64,000 bases of DNA from Datnioides undecimradiatus (taxonomy: Eukaryota > Chordata > Actinopteri > Lobotiformes > Datnioididae). The notes beneath the pieces were generated by a model. The model had not been told where the DNA came from, did no database searches, and saw nothing but the letters and a program-made list of their open reading frames with translations. The stretch's first letter is position 1. Every line of letters begins with the position of its first letter. The stretch is taken from assembly GCA_008933995.1 (NCBI GenBank), contig WARS01000007.1, positions 3,536,230-3,600,229 on the forward strand, written 5' to 3'. Shown one piece after another: positions 23,917-37,700 of this stretch. The translations under genes and the position numbers were made by a program.

Positions 23917-24687
23917 TCAGTCCAATTTATGACACAATCAGACCTCATTCACGTGATTCGTGTGATCAGAGGAGAGAAAATCCAGCAAGATTTGAGGATG
24001 AAAATGAAAACAAGAGGAGAGCTAAAGTCACAGATATCCACTTGACTAGCCAGGTACGGCTTCTCTGTTATGTCAACACGGGCTCCAGACTCAGACAGAC
24101 CAAGACCTGAGTCTGAACTCTTACATTCCCCTCTGAAAAAGTTGATCACCTCGTTTCGCACCACTCTCATTCTCTCAGTCCAAAACTGCAAAAAATCAAT
24201 GATCAACATCTTGTTCCTGTGAGGAATAGCTGTAAGTATTGCAGTAATTATCATGTGTGAAGATGCGAATGGAGCAGCAGAAGGCAGGGTCAGACAGGCT
24301 GAGTGCACTGAGGACAGACTGCTTTAACCTTCTCAGTCTCAGCCTCTGTGATATTGTTCTCTTCTTCAGCCTACAGCTTTGTAGGTAAATCTGAATTAAT
24401 GTCACCTACATGCTGGTGCATTAACATTTAGACAAACTCAGTAGGACGACATGAGGTGGCATGTATTCTTTCTTCAAAGTTAAAGTATCTCACAACTCTA
24501 TGATGGAAATCCTCAGTGTCTAACACTGGAGCATGTGTATTCAAAATATATACAAATATAAATAAATATAAACATACATATAAATATAAATAAATATAAA
24601 TTGTTTTAAATGGAAATCCACTGATAGTAACATGCGCTGATTCAGGTACAGAAGAGAGAAACGTCTGTGCATCTGTGCGTGCGTTTC

Positions 24688-24710
24688 TGTGTGTGTGTGT
24701 GTGTGTGTGT
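24688..24710. repeat. (TG)n microsatellite
   Basis: A perfect 23-bp TG run within the gnaz intron, followed by ACGTGCATGCATGCATCCATG. Confidence 0.95.
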
Positions 24711-26363
24711 ACGTGCATGCATGCATCCATGTGCTTCTGTACAGTTTGTGCTCATGTGACTTTGAATGTATAAGTGAAAAGAAAGGGGGAAAAAAAAGTT
24801 GATCTGTTCATGGCAGCTGCTGGCATGTGGCGACTGGCCAGTAGCTTGTGACTGGGAGTTTGTCAGATGGAAGACTGCTGTTTAAAAGGTTACAGAAACA
24901 ACACGATGCTCTGAGCAAATCACAAGATCTGCACAGCATGAAAAAAGATATTGAGGGGAGTAGGGGAGGATTAGACAATCGTATTGCAGACTCAAAGCCC
25001 TGATTAAACAGTGGTGTAAGTGCACTATTTTTGGATAATGATGAAAAAGCCACAGTTATGAGAAAACAGAGATACATGTAACCCTCATACACAGCAAAAA
25101 AATATTTTATAGCTGCTAAAGCACAGGAAGTTAAAAAGACCAAATGATGTTACCATAATGGATTATTTATTTCTTTATAATAAAAAAAAAACGTTACTTA
25201 AAATACATATGTTAACATATGTGATCTTGGTATGTGGCTCCCTTTTAATAGAGAAATGTGTTTTCCAGGGAGCTTGTCAAATTTGACTGAATTACTTATG
25301 ACGAAAACATCACCGAGGGAAAACTGTTAAAGAGACAAACGTTTCCAAAAACGCTCTGAAAGTGAATTCAGGTCTGTTCAGTGCTGTGAACTGGCCACTA
25401 GTTACTGTGAAAACAATCTCTCAAGAAGGACTTGTTGTCCCACTAATAAATGAGCTAACTGTTTAAAACCAGCAAATTGACACACCACAGGAAAAAGGAA
25501 ATAAAATGAGGTTTTGTTCAACTCAAATTGCAGAAGAGTGTTGTCTGCAGACTCCGTTAGTTCTGCACTGAAGGGTTACAACTGCTTTTCCCTCATCGTC
25601 CTCTCTGCTCCCGTCTCCCTCGCGCTGTGACCTGATCAGCTTGAAACATAGGCCCCCCTTTCTGTATAAGTACGTGTCCCAGGGGACCACGACTGGCCCC
25701 CTAAACACTGCACACTCCGCAGTCACGTTGAACTGTTTGACCTCACTCCTCCTCTTTCCAGGGTGTCAAAACAAGAGCCCAGCTGCGAAAAGAGTATGGC
25801 AGGAGACAGCCAGCCAGTCTCTCGTCTCTTTACCTGGCCACTACAGCGCTCTTACTGTAAGAGTTTCTTAATGGGTGAGCAGGAGAAGGGGGGAGAGCGA
25901 GATCCAGGAGCACTAAAGCATGCAGACCCCCTCCCTTCGTTTCGAGTGCCGACTGATTCACAGATATGCACACACTCATATGTATGGACCCACACACACC
26001 CTGCTTTCCCCCCGCCGCCTCCCATCAGAATAGTCCAGAGGCGCAGGCCTTAATTAAGCTTAAGGATTAATGAGGAAGTTCATCCCAGTGCCAGTGCTTT
26101 GTTTCCCATAAATACAAATCACTTAAGAGTGCAGCCACCCCTTCCTAATTCATTAAGGTTCATTTTAAATATCACTGCCTGACAGGAAGGGGGTGCTTTG
26201 CACTTATCTACCGAGATGATTCTCTCTGTCACCATGTTTCCACATTCCGCCTGAAAGCTGCATTATTCAGGCTGCTCCATTTCCCTCTGTTTAACCACTA
26301 ATGTCTCAGGTACTATCTGCAGCATCACTGCTGGGTTTAGACTTGAAAATAAACACATCACAG

Positions 26364-26399
26364 TTTTGCATATTATTGTTCTTTTGCATATTATTGTTC
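26364..26399. repeat. 18-bp perfect tandem duplication
   Basis: TTTTGCATATTATTGTTC occurs twice back to back in the gnaz intron. Confidence 0.95.
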
Positions 26400-29300
26400 T
26401 TATGTTGGATTCTCAGCAGAATTGCGTTTTTGATTGTTATATCTTTATTCTTTTGTAATGCGCAGATGTGTGATGTGTGGTATGGAGGAGCTAATTTAAC
26501 ACTACATGTAACACGGATGGGTCACGGAGCACTAAGCCTTCATGGTGGAGGGCATCATGGAGCTTTTAAACAACATTTAGGACAAAGCAGCTTGACCACT
26601 GCTCCACCCAGCTGCACTACAAGGTGGATCCAAAGGTGCAAACAACATTTAAGATCAGTTGAATCTGGAGATACGTCAGTAGCCAGATGGTATATGGAAT
26701 AGAATGTGACCTGTTTATGGGAGCACGTACGGCCCGCTGAAGAAAATATCATCAGAAAAAGCATGACAGGATATTTTCACTCGTCCTTGAACAGTCTCAT
26801 TCTGTTTCTTGGAAAGCTCCTTTTCAAAACACCATTATGTCATATGAAGCAATTGAATTACATGATAGTAATGCCTTTGATAAGCCATTAGACAGTTAAG
26901 ATGCTGCAGCTGAGTGAGGGAGACTATCCCTGAGTATGTTTTGAGGCACCGTTCTCACACCTGCCTCTGTGTTTCTGGGGCGGCAGTCGGTGTGACTGAA
27001 AGTCACTTTACATCGTTTTCACTGTGGCTTGAAAGCAGAAGGCCACATAACAAACATGAAACACCACTGATTAATCCAGTCATCTTTCATGTGACTGCAG
27101 TTACCATGATGTGGAAATTGCCGATTATCATACCAAGTATATCTGCTGAGCTATGGTGCTGGATTCTACTGTAGCAGTGCTGTTGAACAAGCTTCATAAT
27201 ATTTTGTGACATTATATAATAAAGTATAAATTCAACAAAAAATATATAGAGTCTTTGTTACTGATAATAACAATAATAATCGTGCAATACTGCAGGCCAT
27301 AGTAATATAATTTACCATATTATCATAAAGTGTATATCTCACAGCACAGCAACACTGCGTGTGACATGTAATTAATTCCTGTGTGAGAGATGAATGAAAT
27401 AATAATTGAACCAGCAGAAGTAGCACCGCCTTGATGTTTGGCTAACGCGGGCTTAAACAGCAGCTAACCTCGCATTGAGGGTTTTCACTTTCACCTCACA
27501 TACAAACACAATTCACTGCAGTTGCTCAACCGCAGCCAGTGCGCATAAACCTGTGCAACACATTCATATTAACACACGCACAAACACTCGCGCCTGCAAA
27601 CAATAGATGTGTGCACATAATATACACCTCATATCTATTCTCTCCAGCGCTGCTGTTTGTTCCCCCTCCCCTCCTCTCACCCTATTCTCCCCTTCTCATC
27701 CTCCCTTCCCTAGTCACAGCTCACTGTCAACAGCGCAGGATTAGGAGCATTTGACTGGCCTGTTGCTAAGCAACAGAAACCATGGCAACCGATTCATTAT
27801 GAAGACAGGGATGGGACAGGGAAAATGCATCAGGGAATGGGTTGATGGGTAAATGTTGTACTGTAATTATTCTGGTGTCTTTTCTGTCGTGTGTGAGCTG
27901 GTGCATTGAAACTGAACCGCGTGGATCTGACCAAGTTTTCTGTTTGCGTGACATTGTATGAAGCTCTGAAGGTTACGATCACTAAGGTGATCACTGGCCA
28001 CAACAAGAGAGCGGAGACAAACAACACCCTTTCTTCTTATCTGTCAAAGCCACTGAAACATTTTGTCTACATGTGCAGTTTCCTGCAGCCAATTATCAGT
28101 GATCATAATAAATATCCGTGCATATGAAAAAAATAAAACTTCCTGCTGACAGTTGCATTAACGACTGAATTCTTCAACAAATATCAAGATTTGTCGCCTC
28201 TGTGTGCGCATTCAGCTTCACTAATCAGTCCCGTTGAGTTGTTCTCCATTAGTTAGTTAGTTTAGTTTCAGTACCATGAATTACAAGAGTCAGAGCTTCA
28301 CTTGTATAAGAGCCTCACTGCAAATGTATTAAACATTTCTTCATGGGAGGTTTAAGCAAATACATGTGACACAGGCCATGCACCCACAGTCCTCTAATAT
28401 TGTCCCAGCTGTTAAATCTTGTTTGTTTGTTGACAAAAAAACAAACAAATACAAAATGACTGTCAAAAATTTTTCCATTTGAAACTAAGACTGTAGAGCA
28501 ACGTTCAGGCTTGAGCATTTTGTCGTCACTCAGCATAAATGGCCTCACAAAATGGTTACGAGCCAAAGATGTGATCGTGTTTTTGAAATCTGTCAATTCT
28601 ACACGCTTGATTTTTATGCAAGCTGACCAAAAATTTTATTTTCCTATACTACACTAGTCTGTAAGGATAATTTTCTCTTGCACCTGAGTCAGGGTCATAG
28701 TAATGGCCCAGATCTCTGCAATCATACTGTACATTCCTTAATCTTAACTAATATACCAAAACCTTAATCATAAACTATGCTTAATTATTCCCCATCAGCT
28801 GGTTTCTCGTGGAGTACACAGACACAAACATTCATCTTTTTCTTAGCAGATGTATTGAGCATGTAGAGGATAGACTGTGTGTTGGGTAACAGCTGTTCAG
28901 CAGAGTAGTGTCAGCTGATAGCGGTTATGGAGGCAGACGGCTCCAAGAATCAGGAATTCACCGTGGCCTTCTGTAGATGTCGGAGGAATCATGGTGGCAT
29001 ACCTGCGCCTAATCCAGCAAGATTTCGATTAGCTGTAGAGTGAATGTGACATTTAGAATTGCGGCTGCGTTATTGGGGTCTGCCCTGTGGCCCTGTCGAT
29101 TTATCAGGGTGTGGCCTGGTGAACCATACAACTACCATTAGCTGGGATGGATGCTAGTACAGCCGTCCTTTCGCAAATCTGCAGTGGGCTATTTCATACC
29201 ACAAATGACTGCAACATCTCAGTTGTGGGTGCTTTGTCACTGATGGGCTCAGATTTACACATTTATTAAGCATCATGGTGGTGAGACTGCATCATGCTAA

Positions 29301-29957
29301 GTAGACGGCCCATGCTTAACATAATATTCAGTCTAAAATGTGTGCGAGTGGATCATCTCTGTGGATGAGTGCTGTGTCTGGATCGATGTCTGCACATTTC
29401 TTCCATGTGTGAGCACATTTTTTCTCCTTGTAAAATATGGACGAAAGAAAACTAAGGCATAAGGACAACACCGCGTTTGTTATACACACACAGAGAAATG
29501 ACAAATTATATAAGGTATAACCTCATTCTGACTTAGTACAGTCAGCATTTTAAACCACACTTCTGTTAACCAAAAGCTCATTCTTAATAATACAAGAGCT
29601 AATAACGTGATCATATTAAGAATGTTAGCTTCCCCATTTATGACTAACGAGCTGCTTTTCTAACAATGTGCAGTACAGAGAGACCATGGAAAAGTTAAGT
29701 AGCTGAAGGACTACATGTAGTTGCCGGTAGCTGTTTTGAAGCAACATGCACAGGGCCATAACCTTTGTATCCTGCATGCTGGCTGTCCCTCACGCGGCGC
29801 CTTGGATGATTAACATGATTGCTTAGCAATGGTCTTCTTTATGCTATGTTTTTGGTCTCACTTGCAGCAGAATGGATCACATTGAATATGGCTAACAAGC
29901 TAGCCTTCCACAGTGCCAATCAGTTGCATGTACTCATCAATAATAAGCACAACTATT

Positions 29958-30105
29958 TGATGCAGCTCAGTGGTTGGCACCGAGCAGGGTTAGGTGATAG
30001 ACTGACACCCTGCTCAGCATGTATCCCGCCTCTCACTGAGTGCATGCTGGGATAAGGTCCTGACCCGCACTCCTGACCATTTAACTGGTTTAGAAAAGGC
30101 ATTGA
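29958..30105 (+). mobile_element. Internally deleted tRNA-type SINE with RTE-like tail (relic)
   Basis: The left part, CAGCTCAGTGGTTGGCACC (about 29963-29981), resembles the A-box head of a common fish tRNA-derived SINE (usual form GGCGCAGTGGTTAGCAC). It passes directly into a segment matching the 3' half of that family: GTGATAGACTGACACCCTGC, then GTATCCCGCCTCTCACTGAG, then GCTGGGATAAGGTCC. The B box and middle are missing, so the copy is internally deleted and diverged. It lies in the gnaz intron, antisense to gnaz. Family identification is from memory. Confidence 0.55.
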
Positions 30106-31529
30106 TAATTCTACACAGATTTTAGTAACTCAGCCTTGCTATGCTATGTGAATAGCATCTGTCTTGCCAATGACAGTCAGTGTCTGGTGAGTCTCTGTGC
30201 TAATGTGCTAAACATAAAGACAGCCTATTCTGTGAAAGTGATTCACCTGAATCAGATAAGGGGCAATTTAACATTTAGGCCACTGAAAATCACGGGCAGC
30301 ATTAATGTCAGTACTGCTAAGTCACAGCTTCATCAGGCAACTGACAAAACCATTGTTGCTGTGTTGAGAGAGATCTTGAGCTGAGGCTCATGTGTAGAAG
30401 ACATAAAACTGTTAAGGCAGTTGATAATACCACCAAATCTCAACCCTGAAAGTGTCGGTATTTGCAGAACTCGTATGCATCCCAGTAGGCTCTGCAGCAG
30501 GGTGGCTGCTCTAATTTCAGAAAGTCTTTTCTTTGGGTACTTCAGATGCATTGCTTTTGTCTCCCGCTCCTATCTGAGAATAATAAAAGTTGTTTTTTTC
30601 TAGCACCTGTGAACTCCCATCGCTACACAGTTCCCTCACAATCTGCTAATTCTCACAGGTACAGCCTCACACTTTATTCTGTGAACTCAATTAACACCAT
30701 ACTGCATTCTTCTCCTTAGACTTTATTTTTAACCTATAAAACTAATTGATTTCATGTTCCAACCCGGCACAGTGTACACTCTGTTTTATCCGGGTAACCC
30801 ATGAATTATCAGGACAGTTCAGTTACAGGAATGAAAAAGTTTCCTTTGTGCTATTTCTTGCAGAGACTGTATAAAGACATTGAGGTGAACACTGATACTG
30901 GAACCTCTTTAGGTAAAAAATGTGATCATGCCTGTGAGGAAATAGAAAATAGCTGAGCTCTCATTCTCAGTCTAGACGAAAAAAGTAGAATAGTATCTAT
31001 TGTTGACCTTCCATTATCAAAAAAGGCAGTTAAACAAGCAATAACTGCCCAACTATTCCAAAACACTCGATAAGAAGATGGACATGCTATGGATATCAAA
31101 TTGTTCAAATTCCACAACCATGCAGAGGAGATAAAAGACACCGGTCACTCTCTTCATTCAGGCTGATAATAGCTTTGCTACCACATTAAGGCATAGTCAA
31201 TGCATTTCACCCACTTCACCCACTCCACTCGTGCCCTGAGCCAAAGAACTTTAGATATGCACCATAAAATTTGGTTAAGGCTTCCCAAAGTGTTTATTAA
31301 ACAAAATCAAATGAACTGTAGAGGAATTATAGTTTGTATGAATATCACTGAGGATGACAATACAAAGATAAAGGGCTACGTAGAGTGGCCCCGGATGCCT
31401 TGAGAGCAAAATATGAAAGCTGCTCTCTGCACACTCAATCCTACGAATGTTGCTCACTGGCACACAAATTTTTTAAAAAAAAGCCACTTCCATCTTGAAT
31501 AAAATAAAACGATTTAATTGTGCAACATA

Positions 31530-31735
31530 AAATAAGTCACTCTGTGAAGGTTGTAGTGCTCCAAAAATTCTATCCGCCGTTGTACAGTCGCTTCTTTCAC
31601 AAGTATGTCAATGGGAAAAAAGTCTCTTTGGGCCAACATTTGTCACATGACATTGTAATTACACAGTTTGGCCACTATTTCCAATTGACTTCAAAGCTCA
31701 GCACACTTCCTGGGGGCTTGCTCTGACCCCGACAA
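31530..31735. repeat. Possible non-autonomous DNA-element relic
   Basis: The stretch around GTATGTCAATGGGAAAAAAG and the surrounding TTTGGGCCAACATTTGTCAC resembles interspersed sequences common in fish genomes. No ends or inverted repeats were found, so this is weak. Confidence 0.25.
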
Positions 31736-32729
31736 TGGGGTAGACGTTTTATTTTCCCACTGAATTACCGTCGTTTAAAAAAGTTTTACAGAGTTGCACC
31801 TGTAAACCCATTCAACTCAAGGTTCACTAACTAGGCCATTTAGTAAAATGAACCTTAACACTGTGTGTGAGTGTTTGTTTAGGCCCTGTTTTCCTACTAT
31901 AACTGATAAGCCGTTGAGCCATTTGGAGTTGTAAGGATCTTTCTGACTGTGCATTTGTTCCCAGCAAAGCAAACCTTAGTCATTTCTGATAAAAAATGCA
32001 GCAACAATTAACTTAATCCACTGAAATCGATTCTGGTAAAAAAAAAAAAACAATTATATTTCCAACTCTTGATTGTTGCAAACAAAATTCAATCAATCGA
32101 AAAAACAAAATTAATTTCAAACAGCCACCATCTATACTAAAAAAAATATGCGTGCGTCAGACAAAAGAAAGCTGTTATCCTTGTATCTGAGACCACAGCG
32201 TGGCTGTTCTATTGAAGATGGGGATGTACAGAGAGGAAATGACACAGCAGAACAGGCCTTTGTTCTCTGTGCTTCTTGGAGCAGTTAAACCATTTCATAC
32301 AGACATCACTTGTTTGGTATTACTGACACATCACAGCATTTTCTCTTTATTTAAAATATAAAAAATGAACTACAATAAAAGATAATTGATATTGATATTT
32401 CATTATGATTTAAAGTAATTGCAAGGACTGAAATTTAGACCAAGAATATTGGTATCTAAAATTATTGCAGTAAGACTTAATTATTATTACGTCTTATTTG
32501 TCTCACATCAGATATATTTTCTGCTTAAATGATCTAATCCAGTGTTGAGGACCAAACGTTATTTGTATAATTGGTGCCAAATAGGTTTGCATCTGCCTGG
32601 TTCTGCTTCAAAATACTGAGTGAGTGTGCTTGGCTTCTGTGATTAAACATGTATCTTTACATATATGTGTCCATATGCATACATTTACTGTGAGTGAACG
32701 GTGGGCTCTTCAAAACAGATTTTTCTTAC

Positions 32730-33452
32730 CGTCTGGTTGTCCTCGTAGAGTTTGAGGTCATAGCCACTTAGCTCAACACAGAAAATGATTGCAGTCACGC
32801 CCTCGAAGCAGTGGATCCACTTCTTTCTCTCTGAACGCTGTCCACCCACATCTACCATCTTGAAGGTGAGCTCCTTGAAGGTGAACTTGTTCTCTACAAT
32901 GCCGGTGGTCATGTCACGAGATCGCAGGATGTCCTCCACAGTAGGGATATACTCAGCTGCAGAGATGCGGTCCAGGTCATTCAGATAGTAGGCAGTGTTG
33001 TCCTCTAAGTGGTACTCATTGGATCGCTGAAAGCACTCCTGCACCCCTGAGTCAGCCCACAGACGTTTCATGACCCCCAGCAACTCTGGAGTGATCTCCC
33101 CCTTGCTCTCAGCTGGCCCTGTGAGGGCAAAGAGCTGCACAGCGTCATAGGCGCGATCAGGGTTGTGAAAGTCAATCTTGAGGGTAGTGAGGGCCCGGAT
33201 GATGCGGGTGAGCGAGTCGATGGCATTGTACAGGATGAGGGGCTTGTACTCCTTGCAGGCCTCCAGGTTGAAGCCTCCGCTGTGGATGATCTTCATCTGT
33301 TTGACAATGGTACTCTTGCCCGAGTTGCTGGTGCCCAGCAACAGTAGCTTGATCTCACGCCGCTGCCGCTGACTCTCTGACCGCAAATGGCGGTCGATTC
33401 GCCGCGAGCGCCGCGCCGCTTCCTTCTCCTCCGAGCTCTGACGGCATCCCAT
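32730..33452 (-). CDS. gnaz: gnaz (G protein alpha-z), first coding exon
   Basis: This exon has 241 codons, from ATG at 33452 to donor GTAAGA. The product is the alpha subunit of the heterotrimeric G protein Gz, which inhibits adenylyl cyclase at the plasma membrane and hydrolyses GTP unusually slowly. MGCRQ carries the Gly2 myristoylation and Cys3 palmitoylation sites. Ser16 and Ser27, the residues phosphorylated by PKC in mammals, are kept. The P-loop is GTSNSGKST (residues 40-48), the Gz-specific form of GAGESGKST that goes with slow exchange and hydrolysis. [11 protein letters not shown] (switch I arginine) and [12 protein letters not shown] (switch II glutamine) are intact. An in-frame ATG eight codons upstream is rejected because it would bury the lipidated glycine. 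Confidence 0.98.
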
Positions 33453-34544
33453 GGTCCTCCACCACGTGGTGAGCACAAAGGAACTCGTGCTGCTGCTTGG
33501 TGGGGAAGCAAATTATAACGAAGTGGTGACCGAAAAGGCGTCGGTGGAGGAGATGGAAAAGAGGAGATGGTAAGGGCTTTCACTAAACGTCGGTAACTTG
33601 TTGGGGAAGAAGGTAAAATTTCATAACAGACCAATTTAACACAGACAGGAGAGCCACCACACACAGGAGTGACTCAAGAGTATTTCATTCTCTTTGTTAA
33701 GGGGCAGTCTGTGAGTCCTGTGTAGGCAGAACCCAGACTTGTGGGATGCCCACACAGCGCCTGGCACTGAGGTTGGACTGCCTGCTGAAGCCAAGGGAGC
33801 TGGGGCTCATAGCAGGGGCTCCCCCTGAGGAAAAGCTCTGTAGGAAGGCTGGGGAACGTTCAGCGTATGTCAGTAGAGAAAGTGTTTGGGCTTGATGCGT
33901 GCAAATAGCAAAACTCCCTCACTCTCCTCCCACATGGCTCTTGTGGTGTGCTGCCCTTGTTTGGCTTCTGCAACCATCCACCTCAGCTCGATGTTTTTCT
34001 TGATCTTACTGATGAAATCTTTTCTGCTTCTTCTGTGGTGTGATATCTCCCCAACAACCGAAGGCCTCCGAGTCTGCCAACACATAAAGCAGAAAGGAAA
34101 CATGAATATCATGTTTAAGACCACATAAACAGCTGTATCACTTCTCATCCAGTTATTAACATATATGCTGAGGCAGTTCAAAATTTTTCGAAATATGCTT
34201 CTGCTTTCTCTTGGAGGGTGAGTTGAGAGTCTCTGTGCATCAGGTATTGGTTTGGAGCTGGGAGGTGGGGTTAGCCTTGTGTATTATGGAAGTGGGGGGG
34301 ACACAGTGAGTTAAAGAATATGTCGACAATCATCTCTGAAGCTCACAAATGAACACGTGTTGTTCATTTTATCCCTACAGATATGTTGCAATGGAGCTTT
34401 GTTTAGGAGCTTTTAGATTGCCTGCTATGGGTCCACTATACCTATATGGAGAACAAAACCAGTGCTCACTGGCTGAATCTAGAAACCTCTAGTAAAACCA
34501 GATTACTGTTTTTGCACATACAGATTAAATAAACAAGATATACT
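33453..34544. other. Upstream flank of the gnaz coding start
   Basis: Probably holds some gnaz 5' UTR. Mammalian GNAZ has a non-coding first exon, so the true promoter may be further right, and I could not place it. Nothing else recognised. Confidence 0.4.
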
Positions 34545-34760
34545 GTTTGAATCAGTAAGCTTCGGAGATGCCAGTAAACCCATTTTTTGCCCATTCTCAA
34601 TTTTAACTTTGGAGACAGCCAGCTCACTATTTGCCCCACCTTCAAGCTAGGCTTTATGCTAAGCTAGTCTCTTCGCCCCGCCAGCTCCATCTACACTCTT
34701 AACACAAAGTCATTGCAGTGAGGTCAATCTTTTTATTTTATTCTTAACACAAAACAAATA
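34545..34760 (+). repeat. Degraded copy of a common teleost interspersed repeat
   Basis: The phrases CTTTGGAGACAGCCAGCTCA, TTGCCCCACCTTCAAGCTAG and GCTTTATGCTAAGCTAGTCT, in that order, follow a very common fish repeat (CTTTGGACAGAGCCAGGCTAGC ... AGTCTTTATGCTAAGCTAAGC). The copy is diverged and I cannot assign a family name or exact ends. Confidence 0.5.
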
Positions 34761-37700
34761 CAGCCTCTGAACTGCTAAACTACACATTTAACTAAAAGAA
34801 ATGTCACCCTACCTGCTTTCAGCAAACAGAAATACGCTTATTGCAGTGAAAGTATATTTAGACGCATGCATACTAACCTGCACGCTTTCCATTCAACCAA
34901 TGCCATGCTACCCTTACTCTGCGTACACTGCCTCTTCAGATTTCTGCTCCCAAAAGTCACACACCCTGGCTCTGCCCGTCTGCAGTCCTCTGTTACCATA
35001 GACTCTGAGTCAAAGTAGATCTCAGCTGACCACACCTACCCATTTAACACCACCACGCACACAAATGTGCACACACATAGACTCATTATATACACAATCA
35101 AGGTCAAACATACTCATAGACCCAGGCGGAGAAAAACAAACTCCAGTGTTTGAAAGGAAACTGATGCGGGATTAACAAGATGAATGTGTTTCTTTGTTAC
35201 CAATAGCATCTTCAGCTACTCACACAGCAACACAGAACCTCCAACTGCCATGTTTTTGGTCTGCCGTACTCTCAGAGCTGCTCAGCCCAACGACATCAGG
35301 TGAAATGCTTATGTACTATTGCCGTGGAAAATAACAGGCTCAAGCCAGCAGGTGCCTCTCATGCTTTCATGCTGCCGTAAAGCCCCTTCTCCATGCCCAG
35401 ACATCTGTGTTTTTATCCTTAAGTTCTATAACGTGATCAGAAAAAGAACCAAAATATTTCTGGGACTCTTCGGTTTCAACCGGCTCCAGCTTTGGTATGT
35501 TAGCGGGTTAAGGAGGCAGCGCTTTTACTTTAATAAAACAAGTGTTGAATTCTAATATGTTCGGGGGTATGCTTTCAAATAAAATATTGTCTTATGGTGT
35601 GTGATAAATTTAAAGCAAAAACAAACTGGGAGCAGCGAATGTCCGTGGGATTCTGTGATAAATATATGCACATTGAAACAGGCTGCATGCTATTGGCTGA
35701 GTAACAAATGTGAAATCATACTGTGGCCTAGTTTTGTTGGCGAAACTATACTCTGCAGACCTGTCACATAGAGAAAGAGAGCGAGAGAGAGGAGAGAGAG
35801 AGAGCATTTCTCAGAGCGCAGTGAGTGAGGTCCACTCTTCAAATGACTGAGAGGACAAACAGAGCAGAACAAAGCCATAACAAAGCATCACAACACAGAG
35901 TGTAGAGCATTGTTTCCTGGCTCCAGGCACCTGACTACCCTTTCAAAATGGCATAGCCAGCCAAACCGGTTAATGCACATCACTGATTTTGAGAGCCTAT
36001 GAAACAAATTAAAGCTGCGTGGAAAGTCTTTCAATTTGCCGTTTGACAAATATGCAGCGCTTGCATTTTCCCACTTTTTGAAGTTATACCAAGTCCGATA
36101 ATTGCTAAGCGACTTCTGTGCCAGCAGTGAAAAATTAGTGCGCATTATTATCGCATTAAATTCGTTTTAATAATATTCCCCATGCTAATAGAATACATGG
36201 AATGAAATGTGCTCTGCTGCTTGTCTACACCCTACCAAACAGAGCATAACACAGCGGGATGAAATGCCTAGCAGTAAGACACTTTAAACTAGAAACAAAC
36301 AAAAGTGAATTCAGGACACACCTATGGGGTGAAAACACGCTTACTCTTTATAACAAATTAACTACACAAGCTAATTTAAAGTTCTAGTATCTGTGGGTGC
36401 AAACAGCAGGCCTGACAAAGTACCACTACTACGGCAGGGCAGCTTACTGCTCGCTTTACTCAATTCAGACACATTTCCAGGCTTAAACTACGATCTAGTT
36501 TCATATATGTCAAACCATTTTCCTGAAAAGAGTCTTAAACCTTGTGCTATCACACAGCTGCCTCTGGAAGGAAGAAGAGGCGTGTCACTTTACATGTAAG
36601 TGAGTGGAGGTAGAGGCATGGGGGCCGCAGACAGAGGCCAGCACCCTGACGTATCATACGGGCTGAGGTAATGTGAGACCGAGTCACTCTCCCGTCTCTC
36701 CCTCACAGCTCCGGCTGCACACGGCCCATCGGCTCTCCCTCCATCACTCTCCCAGGTGCTTAAGTCCTATTATTAATTTACCATGCTGCAAATAATTACA
36801 ATCACGCCCTTTATTAGAGATGAGTACATGTAGTCACAGTGTCGTTCTGTTGTGTAACAGTCTCCAGTTTCCTGCTGTGCATGTTGAGTCCACAAAAATA
36901 TGATTAAAAACTGGGCTCAGTCACATTAGATTGAGTGGTAATTTCAATCCATCACAGCCTCAATGTAATGCTCAGACACAACATATTGAAAGAGAAATGC
37001 AATATACACTATTTACAGCTGGGTTTCTGATAAAATATATATGTATATATACATTTATTGAAATTAAAGTCATTTTATAGGCAGGATATATAAAGAATGA
37101 GATATGAATTAGGGCAGGGTGATATTTTCTATTGAAATGTGGACTCTTTGTGCTTACATGTTATGTTCGTAATAAAAGTTCTTACATGCATAAAGTTTTT
37201 TTTAATCGTCGCCATGGAGATGGTGGTGTTCAGTGGCCTGCGTTGAGTGTCTCAGTCCACAGAAGCAGCCATCTGTCGGCAGCAGCTCCTGGGGAGCTGA
37301 GAGGACAGTGTCCACCCAGACTGCCTTTACCAGGCTGACTGACGGCAGATATGTACTGAACTGTCAACTCCATGGGAACAAACCAAGAGTATTGATTCAC
37401 TGATAGCACTTCAACGACTGGAAATTAGTATGTAACGAAACAAGTGAGCTCACAGACAGTCAGTGTCGATAGGTTTAAAATGTATATGTAGCTTCTGTAT
37501 CATGACATATATCAAAGTGAAACGGAACATTTAAACACTGTACACAGATGTGTGAAAACCTTGTGGATCATAGCCCCTCTTTAGCAGGGCTTTAGGGGAC
37601 TAACACTTGAAGACACACCAACTTAGCATGCTGCTGCTAGCTGGCTAACTGATGAACCGTTGGTTTGTGCTGCTAAAAGCTGAAAATTGGGTTGAACCAA

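Noticed and set aside
26301-26702. 133-codon plus-strand open frame in the gnaz intron
   Set aside because: It starts in a tandem duplication, has a hydrophobic low-complexity beginning and no recognisable family.
28419-28448. Hairpin of TTGTTTGTTT with AAACAAACAA
   Set aside because: A 10-bp A/T-rich stem made of simple repeat words, expected by chance in such sequence.
33165-33372. Plus-strand open frames over gnaz exon 1
   Set aside because: Antisense shadows of the gnaz coding exon, with no independent features.
33453-33476. Upstream in-frame ATG extending gnaz by eight codons
   Set aside because: It would displace the MGC lipidation motif from the N-terminus, which all Gi-family alphas need. 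The 355-residue start fits exactly.
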